Numbered from the stretch's first letter, positions 9,174-17,680 are shown. The stretch is DNA of 38,682 bases from Bacteroidaceae bacterium (GCA_017617575.1 JAFZVY010000006.1:1-38682), one strand, 5' to 3'. Numbers and translations are program-made. The notes: generated by a model from the letters alone, not told the origin.

Positions 9174-10244
9174 TTATTTGCTTTTGTTCTTGTTTAGGCT
9201 TAACGAGAGTTTTACCCTATAGAACATGAGTTTTATCATTAGCATGTAGTATGTGCTCTTGTTGTAGCATATCTTTGTTCCGTGGCACACGCTCCATGCG
9301 TTTCGGTTGGAAATGTTCTTTGTCTTAATCACAGACTTTGTTTGTCTGTAAACCTTCCTGGACATTATGTTGAACTCTTCCTTGGTGAGCGATGACAATA
9401 CGTCTTCCAATGAGTATTTTATTATTTTCTGACGTATGTTGTACTCGGTGTTGTTGAGCTTGATGTATGTGGACATCTTGTCTTTTGCCATGCTCATGAG
9501 ACGGTTCAATTCTTCCGCGTCGTTGATGTCGTCAGTTGTTGACGCAGGCAGGTATTCTTTCCACTTGGCATGGAACTTGTCAAGTTCCGTGAAGAAGTCC
9601 TCCCTGAATGAGCCTTCGCTCTTGTGCTCAATTATGATGTCGTTTATCACGGCAGCCTTGTAGCCTGCCTTGTGTACTTCCATTGAGATGTCCGTGTCGT
9701 AGAGGTGGAATCCCTTGTATGTTGTCTCGTCAAACTGTATCTGGGCGAAGAGGCTCTTTGGTATGCAGAACCACATACCGTCAATGGCTATGACTTCCTT
9801 GGCGTTGTTCTTGAACTGCTTCTTGCGGGAGAACTGTTCGATGGTGTAGTATCTGGAATGTTCAAGGAATGCAGTTATTCCTTGGATGTAGTGGGTGTAA
9901 ACGTTGTTGCCCACGAGTCGCCAGTCACCTATAGGAAGTACCTGTGTTCCTCCGGCTACGCCAATAAGTCCTAACTGTGGTGTGCGTTCAAAGTGTCGGC
10001 ACACTTTCTTTCCCCAGTTCTTTGAGTGGTATATTATGTCCTCGTGCATGAAGCAGAGGATGTCTCCTTTGGCTTCGCGCACTCCTTTGTTGTATGCCTG
10101 AAATATCGTATATTCATTGGCAGAGTTGTCCACAAACACTATGTCGTGTGGGATGCCAATGGTCTCTTCTATATTTTTCTTTACATCATCGTCCAGTTGG
10201 GTATGGGTGGAGCAGATGATGATTGACATTGTCTTGTTATCCAT
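9174..10244 (-). CDS. Glycosyltransferase family 2-like protein
   Basis: This 356-residue protein starts with the GT-A fold pattern MSIIICSTHTQLDDDV. It continues with IVFVDNSANEYTIFQAYNKGVREAKGDILCFMHEDI; the HED stands where the DXD-type metal site is expected. GMWFCIPKSLF and FHLYDTDISMEVHKAGYK complete the domain at about residues 155-205. The C-terminal 120 residues are basic and unlike the core domain. It probably transfers a sugar from a nucleotide donor to an envelope glycan; donor and acceptor are unknown. It is the last gene of the minus-strand envelope cluster, 61 bases after the sulfatase stop. Confidence 0.85.
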   Translation of the reverse strand: MDNKTMSIIICSTHTQLDDDVKKNIEETIGIPHDIVFVDNSANEYTIFQAYNKGVREAKGDILCFMHEDIIYHSKNWGKKVCRHFERTPQLGLIGVAGGTQVLPIGDWRLVGNNVYTHYIQGITAFLEHSRYYTIEQFSRKKQFKNNAKEVIAIDGMWFCIPKSLFAQIQFDETTYKGFHLYDTDISMEVHKAGYKAAVINDIIIEHKSEGSFREDFFTELDKFHAKWKEYLPASTTDDINDAEELNRLMSMAKDKMSTYIKLNNTEYNIRQKIIKYSLEDVLSSLTKEEFNIMSRKVYRQTKSVIKTKNISNRNAWSVCHGTKICYNKSTYYMLMIKLMFYRVKLSLSLNKNKSK

Positions 10245-10305
10245 GTTTCCTTCCTTTTTGCTTTCGCACGTATCGTTTTGTTTATATAGCCGAGAGGCTG
10301 GGGCT

Positions 10306-12240
10306 CTATTCTTTTGTCTGGGTGAGCGTGTTATCGTTCATCCTTTTCATATAGCTTTGTATGATGCCTTTAAGTTTCCTTTCAAGGCGTTCCTTGTCCT
10401 TTGAGTATCTTGCATCGTTGACAAGGTTGGTCTTCAGCATGGTGTCCTTGTCTGTATTGTACAGGGCAGTTGCCTTTTCTCCGTCAAACTGGAGTAACAT
10501 GTTACCTTGCGTAATCTGGTAGATGTCATTCTGGAAACCTACGTGGAACCTGTCTTCTGGCTTTGTCCTCAGGAGGTCATTGCCAAAGGCTACGTAGTCG
10601 TGGCTGCAACCTGTGTAGCCGAGTACCGTAGGCATGATGTCTATGTGCTGGGCAATGCCCTTGTCCTTGCGGCAGCGGAATGTGCTGTCGGTAGGGTGGT
10701 AAAATATAACAGGTACGGAATATGTGCCGAGGTCGGTCTGGTAGCTCTTGTATGTACTCTGGTTGGTGTGGTCACCCGTGAGTACAAACAGGGTGTTGTC
10801 GTACCATGGCTGTTTCTTTGCTGTCTCGAAGAACTTGCGGAGTGACATATCCGTATATTGTATAGTCTTGTGGATAGGGATTTCTCCCTCAGGATATACG
10901 TTTTTGTATTTCTCCGGAATCTGGAAAGGATGGTGCGACGTTATTGTGAATATTGTCGTGACGAATGGCTGTGCCATCTTATTCATCTCCTTTGCGTAGT
11001 ATTGGAGGAAAGGCTCGTCCCATATTCCCCAGTGGTGGTCCCAGTCGGCATCATTGGCGTATTCGTTGCGTCCGTGGTATGAGTCATATCCAGCACTTCG
11101 TGAGAAGCCGTCAAGACTTAGTGAGCCGTTGTCTGCTCCATGGAAATAAGCCGTGTAGTAGCCTTCGCCCTTCAGGATGGATGCCATACCGTTGACCTCA
11201 TTCAGTGAGGCGTGTGATGTGAAGAATGATTCTACCATGAGCGGTATGGACAGATGGACGGAAGCCTGACCGTCGATGCTGCTATGTCCGTTGGAGTACA
11301 TGTGTTCAAACGTCATACCTTGCTGCATGAGTGAGTCGAGGAAAGGCATGAAGCCTTTTCCCTTTGCATCCTTATTGAGATAAGCGGAGTATTCGCTTGC
11401 GAAGCTTTCGAGTATGATGATTACCACATTAGGCTTGGAAGCATTTATGGCTGTGGCGTGATGAACAGGAGAGTATATGCTCTTGAGTTCCTGTGCATCG
11501 AAATACTCTGGTTGTGGAAATGCCCTCTTGCCTATGGTTCTTATTATGGAGTATGGAGTGTTAAGCACGAGTGCCGAGTGTATAGGGCGACTTGTGTATT
11601 CTTTTGCCTCCTTGTTGTTCAGAGGTCTTTGCTCTGGGTCGAATCCTCCCCTTATGCCTCCAACAAGGATGATGATGGAAACGACGAAAAGAACGGCTGC
11701 CTGGATATAGTTCTTGGCTGTAATCTTGCCTGTGCAGAATGATGGGTATCGGTATAGCTTCCAGAATGCGCAGAGCATGATGAGGAATAGCATGATGAAA
11801 TACCAGTGGCGCAGGAACTCTATGCCGAGAATATCAGATACGTTGTCATTCTTGAACTCCGTGAATACGGAAGAAGTGCATCTACGTCCAATGAACTGGA
11901 AATAGACGGAATCCATGAGGTTTATGACCCAACAGATGGCGTTGAGGCATACAAACAATATCTTTGTGAACAGTTGGTACTTGTCATTCTTGAGTAGGGG
12001 CAGGGGGAGGGTTTGCAATATGATGTATAAGGCATTCACATAGCATATTGTTGCCCAGTCAAAGCGAGTACCTCCCTTGTATATGAGTAGCAATTCGCTG
12101 AAGGATAAATCTGAAAACGTGTTCCAGTTCTCCATCATGAAGGCTATGCGACACACAAGCATTGCAATAAGCGCAAGTGCGAAGTTGGCACATATAGGCA
12201 GGATAAATTCCTTGAATGGGATGTATATTGTTTCTTTCAT
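10306..12240 (-). CDS. LTA synthase-family membrane sulfatase (first paralogue)
   Basis: This 644-residue protein has about five N-terminal membrane segments (to about residue 200) and a large alkaline-phosphatase/sulfatase-fold domain outside. Metal and catalytic signs are Glu278 in VVIIILESFASEY, probable nucleophile Ser321 in NGHSSIDG, TSHHPFQIP, and LTGDHTNQS. Relatives move phosphoglycerol or phosphoethanolamine onto envelope polymers or lipids; hydrolytic members also exist. Thr is the nucleophile in LtaS, whereas Ser appears here. It starts 4 bases after the stop of the acyltransferase gene. It is clearly paralogous to the protein at 13337-15343 (shared SRPxxxALVLNTPYSxIRTxGKR-type stretch), pointing to tandem duplication and split roles. 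Confidence 0.87.
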   Translation of the reverse strand: MKETIYIPFKEFILPICANFALALIAMLVCRIAFMMENWNTFSDLSFSELLLIYKGGTRFDWATICYVNALYIILQTLPLPLLKNDKYQLFTKILFVCLNAICWVINLMDSVYFQFIGRRCTSSVFTEFKNDNVSDILGIEFLRHWYFIMLFLIMLCAFWKLYRYPSFCTGKITAKNYIQAAVLFVVSIIILVGGIRGGFDPEQRPLNNKEAKEYTSRPIHSALVLNTPYSIIRTIGKRAFPQPEYFDAQELKSIYSPVHHATAINASKPNVVIIILESFASEYSAYLNKDAKGKGFMPFLDSLMQQGMTFEHMYSNGHSSIDGQASVHLSIPLMVESFFTSHASLNEVNGMASILKGEGYYTAYFHGADNGSLSLDGFSRSAGYDSYHGRNEYANDADWDHHWGIWDEPFLQYYAKEMNKMAQPFVTTIFTITSHHPFQIPEKYKNVYPEGEIPIHKTIQYTDMSLRKFFETAKKQPWYDNTLFVLTGDHTNQSTYKSYQTDLGTYSVPVIFYHPTDSTFRCRKDKGIAQHIDIMPTVLGYTGCSHDYVAFGNDLLRTKPEDRFHVGFQNDIYQITQGNMLLQFDGEKATALYNTDKDTMLKTNLVNDARYSKDKERLERKLKGIIQSYMKRMNDNTLTQTKE

Positions 12241-12244
12241 GAGT

Positions 12245-13207
12245 TTATCTCATAATTAGTTTACCAGTAGTCTTGTCAATCATCTTGTTGTATTGCTCAC
12301 GGGTACGCTTCCAACGGTTGTGAGTCCACAACCAGTATTGTGGTGCTCTCTGTATGCTCTTTTCCAAGGCACGTGTGAAGGCTTCCGTAATCTCCCAGTC
12401 AGGGATATTCTTGGTCTCGTCTGCGATAAGTTGTAGCTCTATGTTGTAGTAGCCGCGACGTGGACGGGAAATGTCAAGATAGATGGCACGGTCGTTGAAA
12501 CGCTTGGTTATCGTCTCAGCACCCGTTAGTACTGGTGTGTCGTGATTGAGGAAGTTTGTCCAATAGTGAATGTTGTTCCAGAAAGGTACTTGGTCGGCAA
12601 TATATCCCATTACCATAGGTCGCTTGTTCTGGTGACACTCCACTCTTCTACGTAGAATCTCGGACATAGGTACGCACTTAGTTCCCATGCGTTCGCGTAG
12701 GTGTAGGAAGAACTTATCCATAACCTTGTTTTCAAGGATATGGTATATCTGTCCTCTGAATGTGTCCTTTCCGAAGTAAATACCTATGGATGTAACCCAT
12801 TCCCAGTTGCAGTAGTGACCAAGGAGTACGGTGGAGGATTGTCCCTTAGCTTCTGCCTCGCTGATGTAGTGGAGGTTGGTGTAGGTGACACGTCTTTTCA
12901 TCTCCTTCTTACTTATTGAAAGGAGTTTGATTGTCTCTACCACATAATCTGCAAGGAAGTGGTAGAACTTCTTCTCTATGTCTATTATCTCCTTCTGGCT
13001 CTTATCTGGGAATGACTCGGTAAGGTTCTTGCGTACAATCTTTTTTCTGTACCCAACAACCTTATAAATCAAGAGATATATTCCGTCTGCAATAATATAG
13101 AGTATGCAAAATGGCAAGAGGGATAAGAGGTACGTCAATCCGTAGATTATACCAAGTAGTATCTTCTCGCCAATGTTAAGTGTATATACTGATGTCTTGT
13201 TTGCCAC
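12245..13207 (-). CDS. Lipid A biosynthesis acyltransferase (LpxL/HtrB-type)
   Basis: This 320-residue inner-membrane enzyme of the LpxL/LpxM superfamily transfers an acyl chain to lipid A precursors. A hydrophobic N-terminal segment (about residues 17-50) anchors it. The catalytic H-x4-E motif is His131-Glu136 in LLGHYCNWEW. The conserved NLTESFPDKS near residue 61 and the C-terminal PQYWLWTHNRWK are typical. The start is GTG at 13207; no nearby ATG fits. The stop is 4 bases before the next sulfatase ATG. It sits between two LTA-synthase-like proteins, which suggests that those act on lipopolysaccharide or lipid A. Confidence 0.92.
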   Translation of the reverse strand: MANKTSVYTLNIGEKILLGIIYGLTYLLSLLPFCILYIIADGIYLLIYKVVGYRKKIVRKNLTESFPDKSQKEIIDIEKKFYHFLADYVVETIKLLSISKKEMKRRVTYTNLHYISEAEAKGQSSTVLLGHYCNWEWVTSIGIYFGKDTFRGQIYHILENKVMDKFFLHLRERMGTKCVPMSEILRRRVECHQNKRPMVMGYIADQVPFWNNIHYWTNFLNHDTPVLTGAETITKRFNDRAIYLDISRPRRGYYNIELQLIADETKNIPDWEITEAFTRALEKSIQRAPQYWLWTHNRWKRTREQYNKMIDKTTGKLIMR

Positions 13208-13214
13208 GTTTTAA

Positions 13215-13263
13215 TTAAGAATTAAAAATTAAAAATTAAGAGTTGAGAATTATGAATTAAGAT
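13215..13263. repeat. AT-rich heptamer array (7 units) before the acyltransferase start
   Basis: Seven exact-phase heptamers read on the plus strand: TTAAGAA, TTAAAAA, TTAAAAA, TTAAGAG, TTGAGAA, TTATGAA, TTAAGAT. The period is strict although the letters drift. The array ends 8 bases from the GTG start codon. Confidence 0.85.
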
Positions 13264-13300
13264 TTTAAGAACGTCGAACTTTTCAGCGTTTTATCATTTA

Positions 13301-13335
13301 ATTCCTAATTCCACATTCATAATTCCTAATTCTAG
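13301..13335. repeat. AT-rich heptamer array (5 units) touching the sulfatase stop
   Basis: Five in-phase heptamers ATTCCTA, ATTCCAC, ATTCATA, ATTCCTA, ATTCTAG run up to one base before the stop codon (13337-13339). They are roughly the reverse complement of the array at 13215-13263, so the two arrays could pair in RNA. Confidence 0.85.
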
Positions 13336-13336
13336 A

Positions 13337-15343
13337 TTAATGTACCACCAGCTCGTCTCCAATCATCCTTTCCATATATGACTGGATGATGGCTTTGAGT
13401 TCCTTCTCCATCTTGGCTACCCTTGTTGCTATGGATGGTTCGTCCTTGAGGTTCTTTGTGAGTAACCAGTCGTTGTCTATGTTATAGACAGCCTTGATGG
13501 TGTAACCGTCAAACTGGAGGAGGTAGCCGTCCTTGACGTATTGGTAGATACCGTTATTATAGTTTACTGCCCATGTGTCCTTGTCGTTGGTAGATAGGAG
13601 ACTCTTGCCAAAGGCAACGTATGGCTTGTCGTAACCCAAGTAACTGAGTACGGTAGGCATTATGTCTATCTGCTGAGCGATGCAATGGCGTCTCTCTGCC
13701 TTGATAGTTCCTGATGGGTCGTAGAAGAGTATTGGTGAACCGAATCCGCCGAGGTCGGTCATGTACTCTGCATGGTCAGAGAGGTTGGTGTGGTCGGAGG
13801 TGAACACGAAGAGGGTGTTCTTGAACCAAGGTTGCTTGCTTGCCGTCTCAAAGAAACGTTGCAAGGCGTGGTCGGTGTAGCGAATGCACTTGTGAATTAC
13901 GTTGTTGCCTTCCTCCTTGTAAATGTCCTTATACTCGTCAGGCACGACGTATGGGTGGTGGCTGCTTGCCGTAAATACTGCCGTGACGAATGGTTCCTTC
14001 ATCTCGCTCATCTTTGTGGCGTAGAACTGAAGAAATGGCTCGTCCCATATTGCCCAAGTGCCGTCGAAGTCCTTGTCTCCGTCAAATCGCTTGTCGGCAT
14101 TATATTCTGTCCTTCCGAAGTAATCCTTGAATCCTGTTGTGCGCGCAAAGGCCTGGAAGCCCATGCTTCCGTTTTCTGCTCCGTGGAAGAAGGCTGAGTA
14201 GTAACCTTCCTTGCCAAGTTCTCCTGCCAATCCGCTCACGTTGTTCATGGACGCTGGTGTGAGGAAGAATGGCTCTATGAACATCGGGATGCTTGAAAGG
14301 ATTGAAGGCATTCCGTCTATGCTCTTTCTTCCGTTGCAGAAGGTATAGTCGAAGCTGAGGCTCTTCTCGTAGAGTGAATCCATGAAAGGAGTGTAGCCTT
14401 TGTATTTTCCACCTTCAAGCTTCTCGTTGTACTTGCCTATGTATTCGCGTCCGAAGCTTTCAACTATGAGCACAACTACATTATGTCCTTTCAAGGAGCC
14501 TATGTATTTGCTATATGTGCTGTCCGCCTCTTCACCCTTGGCCGCCTTTACGTTATGCTTTGGCGAGTAAATCTTGTCGAGTTCCTTGCTCGCAAAGTAT
14601 TGTGGATTGACAAATGTCTTCTTGCCCAAGGTACGGATAAGCGAGAATGGCGTGTTAAGTATGACGGCTGCCTCGGATGGACGGTTCACATACTGGTTGG
14701 CGTTACTTATAGTGATAGGGCGTACGGCTGTTGTTGCCCCGCCTCTCATTCCGCATATCGTGAGTGGAATGTACAGGAGGAAGCACGCAAAGTGAATGGC
14801 GTAGTATTGGGATAGCTTCTTCCAGTTAGGGAAGAAGATGTTGCCCTTTGGCATTATGTATAGCTTGTGTAATGCGTAGAAGAGTAAGAGGGCAAACAGT
14901 ACGAGATACCAATGGCGAATAAACTCTGCACCCATGATGCTGAGCATATTGTTCTCGTTGCTGAACTCGTTGAATACGGACATGGTTGTTCGTCTTCCCG
15001 TATATTGGAAATACACGGAGTCGGCTATGTTTATTGCGATAAATACAGAGTTGGTTATTACGAACAGCCACTTGCAGATGTTTGCCCATACCTGTGACTC
15101 CTTGAGGTGGAAAGGGAAGAGCATGAATGCTGCATACAGTACGTTGGTGTATAGTATGGCTGAGGTGTCGAACATCCAGCATCCTGTTATGATGTCTGCC
15201 CATGAGTTGTTGAAGAACGAGTCAGAGAAAAGGCTCCAGTTCTCCAATAGGTACTCCACTCGGCAGATGGCATAGGCGATGTACACAAGCAACATGTTGC
15301 CTATGAATGCTATTATGTTGGATATGTTGTTACGTTGAATCAT
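13337..15343 (-). CDS. LTA synthase-family membrane sulfatase (second paralogue)
   Basis: From the ATG at 15343 this protein has 668 residues. An upstream GTG at 15370, 4 bases after the GT9 stop, could add nine residues. It has the same layout as the 10306-12240 paralogue: about five membrane segments, then a sulfatase-fold domain. Motifs are VVVLIVESFGREY, probable nucleophile Ser in NGRKSIDGMPS, SSHHPYVVP, and FTSDHTNLSDH. It probably transfers a phospho-head group to, or removes one from, an envelope glycolipid. The paralogues share order of motifs and the GMRGG and NTPFSLIRTLGKK segments but differ widely elsewhere. It is co-transcribed after the GT9 gene. Confidence 0.86.
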   Translation of the reverse strand: MIQRNNISNIIAFIGNMLLVYIAYAICRVEYLLENWSLFSDSFFNNSWADIITGCWMFDTSAILYTNVLYAAFMLFPFHLKESQVWANICKWLFVITNSVFIAINIADSVYFQYTGRRTTMSVFNEFSNENNMLSIMGAEFIRHWYLVLFALLLFYALHKLYIMPKGNIFFPNWKKLSQYYAIHFACFLLYIPLTICGMRGGATTAVRPITISNANQYVNRPSEAAVILNTPFSLIRTLGKKTFVNPQYFASKELDKIYSPKHNVKAAKGEEADSTYSKYIGSLKGHNVVVLIVESFGREYIGKYNEKLEGGKYKGYTPFMDSLYEKSLSFDYTFCNGRKSIDGMPSILSSIPMFIEPFFLTPASMNNVSGLAGELGKEGYYSAFFHGAENGSMGFQAFARTTGFKDYFGRTEYNADKRFDGDKDFDGTWAIWDEPFLQFYATKMSEMKEPFVTAVFTASSHHPYVVPDEYKDIYKEEGNNVIHKCIRYTDHALQRFFETASKQPWFKNTLFVFTSDHTNLSDHAEYMTDLGGFGSPILFYDPSGTIKAERRHCIAQQIDIMPTVLSYLGYDKPYVAFGKSLLSTNDKDTWAVNYNNGIYQYVKDGYLLQFDGYTIKAVYNIDNDWLLTKNLKDEPSIATRVAKMEKELKAIIQSYMERMIGDELVVH

Positions 15344-15374
15344 ATTGTTTTCGGATGGTTGTCCCGTCACTTGC

Positions 15375-16454
15375 TTAGTTGGCTGGTGCAGTTATTTCTT
15401 TTACCCTATCTACGATAGTCTTTGCCTCTATCTGGTTCATGCAACGGAGGTCGCCAAACTGGCATGGCTTGTTGCCGTAGATGGAGCAAGGGCGGCAAGG
15501 CATCTCGATGTCTATGATGTTGTCCGTGCCTTGTCCGTATGCTGTAAATCCTGCCTTTGGATGGGTTGCTCCCCAGATGCTGAGAGTCTTTGTGCCCACC
15601 ATTGCAGCCATGTGCATATTGGCAGAGTCCATGCTTATCATAAGGTCGAGCTGTGTCATGAGGAGCAGCTCGTCACGAAGTCCGTTGAGCTTGCCACAAG
15701 TTGACTTTATTCCGTCACATTCCCATGTCTTCAGTTCGGCACTTTCTTCCTTGCCAGCTCCGAAGAGGAACACCTTGTAGCCTTTTTCAAGGAGGAGGTT
15801 GGCAACGAGACGCATCTTGTTGAGAGGGTAAACCTTCTGTGCGTGTGCTGCAAAAGGAGCAATACCTACCCACTTCTCGCCTTCAGCCTTTGTTCCCGTG
15901 AACTTGCGTATCTCGGAGAGTGAAGACTGAAGTACGAAACGTTCCATCACGGCTCTGCGACCGTTGTAGTCAACCTTGAAGTCTATGTTGAGGAGTTTGC
16001 GGAACACGTCGGCATAACGCTCTGTCATGAGTGGCAGAGCCTTGGCACTTGTGCTGTTTCCTATGAGAGCCTTCTTGTCGTGGCGACCCTTGTCGATGAC
16101 TCCCACCTTTACTCCAGCAAGTCTGAAACAGAATCTGAGGTACTTGGTTCGGATTACGTCATGAAGGTCAGCCACAGCGTTGAAGTTGTGCTTCTTCAGT
16201 TCTGTGTAAAGCTTGGTAAGTCCTGTTATTCCGCTATAGTCGTCGAGGTCTATGCCCATGACATTCACGTTGGCAGGCATCCACTCGTACATTGGGGTAA
16301 AACGCTTGCGAGTAACGACCGTGATGCGGATGTTACTATTCTGTGATGCAAGACTATGTATGACAGGTACGGTCATAGCCACATCTCCCATGGCGGAGAA
16401 ACGAAATACCAGTAATCTCGTAAGTTCAGATTCTTTCTTGCTGAATAAAGCCAT
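15375..16454 (-). CDS. Glycosyltransferase family 9 (ADP-heptose:LPS heptosyltransferase-like)
   Basis: This 359-residue protein has the GT-B fold of heptosyltransferases. It opens with LLVFRFSAMGDVAMTVPVIHSL, the family N-terminal motif with the catalytic-position Asp in MGD. The C-terminal half shows FLFGAGKEE, DLMISMDSANMHMAAMVGTKTLSIWGATHP and a Cys-rich CRPCSIYGNKPC. Known members add heptose to the lipopolysaccharide inner core in the cytoplasm, using ADP-heptose; the sugar here is inferred. It is the first gene of the envelope operon, with the next gene beginning within a few bases of its stop. I found no TAnnTTTG element in the 186 bases upstream. Confidence 0.9.
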   Translation of the reverse strand: MALFSKKESELTRLLVFRFSAMGDVAMTVPVIHSLASQNSNIRITVVTRKRFTPMYEWMPANVNVMGIDLDDYSGITGLTKLYTELKKHNFNAVADLHDVIRTKYLRFCFRLAGVKVGVIDKGRHDKKALIGNSTSAKALPLMTERYADVFRKLLNIDFKVDYNGRRAVMERFVLQSSLSEIRKFTGTKAEGEKWVGIAPFAAHAQKVYPLNKMRLVANLLLEKGYKVFLFGAGKEESAELKTWECDGIKSTCGKLNGLRDELLLMTQLDLMISMDSANMHMAAMVGTKTLSIWGATHPKAGFTAYGQGTDNIIDIEMPCRPCSIYGNKPCQFGDLRCMNQIEAKTIVDRVKEITAPAN

Positions 16455-16512
16455 AATCTTTGTTTTTTACTCCCTTCTACTTCACTTTACTTCTTTCTCT
16501 GTTTTGCTTTCT

Positions 16513-16640
16513 TTTTGACACTTCGTGAAGGTCCCATAATCCTTCGTTAATGGTTCGTCAACCCTCCCTAATTTTTTCGCGAATCCGTGAGTGACAAAAA
16601 GAAAGTGCCGCTTCGGAAGGGTGGTGTCAAAGTGTCAAAA
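16513..16640. repeat. Inverted repeat between the GT9 and DUF4250 genes
   Basis: TTTTGACACTT (16513-16523) is exactly complementary to AAGTGTCAAAA (16630-16640), which touches the DUF4250 stop. An inner imperfect partner, GTGACAAAAAGAAA (16591-16604), pairs with TTTCTTTTTGACAC (16508-16521) with one mismatch. The region could form alternative stems and may end the DUF4250 transcript. Confidence 0.55.
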
Positions 16641-16817
16641 TCACCAGAACTTATTGTGCTCTGGAGAGTATTCCATGCCTATCGTTGCAAGTTTGGCACA
16701 GAGGACTTCTTTCTCAACGTCTTCCTTTGCACAGAAATCGTCAAGGTCCTTGTAGAAGTCACGTAGTTTCATGTTTACGATGCTGAATAGCATCATTGGA
16801 TCCTCTGGAAGTTCCAT
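16641..16817 (-). CDS. DUF4250 domain-containing small protein
   Basis: This is a 58-residue protein from the ATG at 16817, MELPEDPMMLFSIVNMKLRD, ending EYSPEHNKFW. The opening P-x-DP-x-MLxSxVNxKLRD pattern and the length match the DUF4250 family of small cytoplasmic proteins of unknown function. A longer frame reaches 16985, but the extra residues are translated AT-rich repeats and are not credible. An octamer array (16822-16861) abuts the start. It lies between rpsO and the envelope operon, all minus strand. Confidence 0.8.
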   Translation of the reverse strand: MELPEDPMMLFSIVNMKLRDFYKDLDDFCAKEDVEKEVLCAKLATIGMEYSPEHNKFW

Positions 16818-16821
16818 GTAT

Positions 16822-16861
16822 CGTAAGTTTTTAAGTTCGTGAGTTTTTAAGTTTTTTAGTT
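16822..16861. repeat. AT-rich octamer array (5 units) at the DUF4250 start
   Basis: Five in-phase 8-mers on the plus strand: CGTAAGTT, TTTAAGTT, CGTGAGTT, TTTAAGTT, TTTTAGTT. The period is strictly 8. The array begins 4 bases upstream of the DUF4250 ATG. Confidence 0.8.
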
Positions 16862-16894
16862 CTTGCGGAAAAAGCATGCGCCACAGGCGCCAAT

Positions 16895-16934
16895 TGGAAA
16901 AACAAAAGAAAACATGGGAAAACAAAAGAAAACA
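16895..16934. repeat. 20-base tandem repeat (two units) downstream of rpsO
   Basis: AACAAAAGAAAACA occurs at 16901-16914 and 16921-16934, exactly 20 bases apart and embedded in similar G-A rich sequence. A hairpin, GCGCCacaGGCGC (16879-16891), precedes it. The stretch after it (16940-16977) contains a CTCTGTG direct repeat. Confidence 0.6.
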
Positions 16935-17010
16935 GTTTAATTCTTCCTCTGAGTTCTCTGTGTCCTCTGTGTTTGAACCATTCAACTATTCTTTCCTCAT
17001 TTTCGTTCAA

Positions 17011-17049
17011 AAATAACGCCACAGCATCCCTGTGGGAAACTGTGGCGAA
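17011..17049 (-). terminator. rpsO intrinsic terminator
   Basis: On the minus strand CGCCACAG (17047-17040) pairs with CTGTGGCG (17024-17017). The loop contains a small CCCacaGGG stem. The structure is followed by GTTATTTTTG, a U-rich tail. It lies 27 bases after the rpsO stop. Confidence 0.75.
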
Positions 17050-17075
17050 CATTTTCGTATTCCTTGTTCACAGGA

Positions 17076-17345
17076 TTACTTACGAAGACCGAGAGCCTTA
17101 ACGATAGCACGGTAACGCTCGATGTCCTTACGCTTGAGGTAAGCGAGGAGTGAACGACGCTGACCTACGAGCTTAACAAGGGCACGGTTTGTGCTGTAGT
17201 CCTTGTGGTTAGCCTTTACATGCTCTGTAAGGTGCTGGATACGGTAAGTAAGGAGAGCAACCTGGCTCTCGCATGAACCTGTGTTAGTAGCAGAACCGCC
17301 GTACTGTGCGAAGATTTCTGCCTTCTTTGCTGAATCAAGATACAT
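17076..17345 (-). CDS. rpsO: 30S ribosomal protein S15
   Basis: S15 is a primary 16S rRNA-binding protein of the small subunit platform. It has 89 residues, exactly the family length. The sequence contains the usual GSCESQVALLTYRIQHLTEHVKANHKDYSTNRALVKLVGQRRSLLAYLKR, with the SLL-YL core near residues 64-71. The ATG at 17345 gives the normal start MYLDSAKKAEIF. A TACCTTTG -7 element at 17439-17446 implies a leader of about 90 bases, long enough for S15 autoregulation, which is known in other bacteria by varied RNA structures. It is divergent from typA. Confidence 0.97.
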   Translation of the reverse strand: MYLDSAKKAEIFAQYGGSATNTGSCESQVALLTYRIQHLTEHVKANHKDYSTNRALVKLVGQRRSLLAYLKRKDIERYRAIVKALGLRK

Positions 17346-17438
17346 AATTGTATTGATATTTTAATAATTAATAAATAGTTGTTGTCTGCCGCGCCTCAAT
17401 TATCAGCAATAATTTTCGGCTCGATCAGAAATCGTGCG

Positions 17439-17446
17439 CAAAGGTA
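17439..17446 (-). promoter_or_regulatory. rpsO promoter -7 element (TACCTTTG)
   Basis: Minus-strand TACCTTTG matches TAnnTTTG exactly, 93 bases before the rpsO ATG. Confidence 0.65.
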
Positions 17447-17452
17447 CGAAAA

Positions 17453-17487
17453 AGAATTAAGAATTGAGAATTAAGAATTAAGAATTT
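17453..17487. repeat. AT-rich heptamer array (5 units) between the divergent promoters
   Basis: In-phase units AGAATTA, AGAATTG, AGAATTA, AGAATTA, AGAATTT lie directly upstream of the rpsO -7 element, over its -33 position. Confidence 0.88.
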
Positions 17488-17541
17488 AGCGAGTTAAAGT
17501 GTTTTTTCTATCTTTTTAAGGTTTATTTCCAATTTTATGCG

Positions 17542-17549
17542 TAACTTTG
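17542..17549 (+). promoter_or_regulatory. typA promoter -7 element (TAACTTTG)
   Basis: TAACTTTG matches TAnnTTTG. It lies 131 bases before the typA ATG, so the predicted leader is unusually long. Confidence 0.65.
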
Positions 17550-17644
17550 CACCAAAATTATAATTTTTTAAGGTTTAGGAAAGACAAAGATTGTTTGACA
17601 TCGTCAGAAGTGTTTTTATTACATATTGTGACTATGCTATGATA

Positions 17645-17679
17645 ATTCTTCATTCTTAAATCTTAATTCTCAATTAGAA
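17645..17679. repeat. AT-rich heptamer array (5 units) directly before the typA ATG
   Basis: Units ATTCTTC, ATTCTTA, AATCTTA, ATTCTCA, ATTAGAA run in phase to within one base of the start codon. They take the place where a ribosome binding site would be. They are nearly the reverse complement of the 17453-17487 array. Confidence 0.85.
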
Positions 17680-17680
17680 T

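Larger units (their letters stand above)
17346..17680. other. Divergent rpsO/typA control region
   Basis: This 335-base spacer holds the rpsO promoter (minus) and typA promoter (plus), with two heptamer arrays in opposite orientation. The predicted leaders are about 90 bases for rpsO and 130 for typA. No ORF is credible here. Confidence 0.6.

Noticed and set aside
16818-16985. N-terminal extension of the DUF4250 gene (114-codon frame)
   Set aside because: The extra residues are translated octamer and 20-base repeats; the 58-residue form matches the family length.
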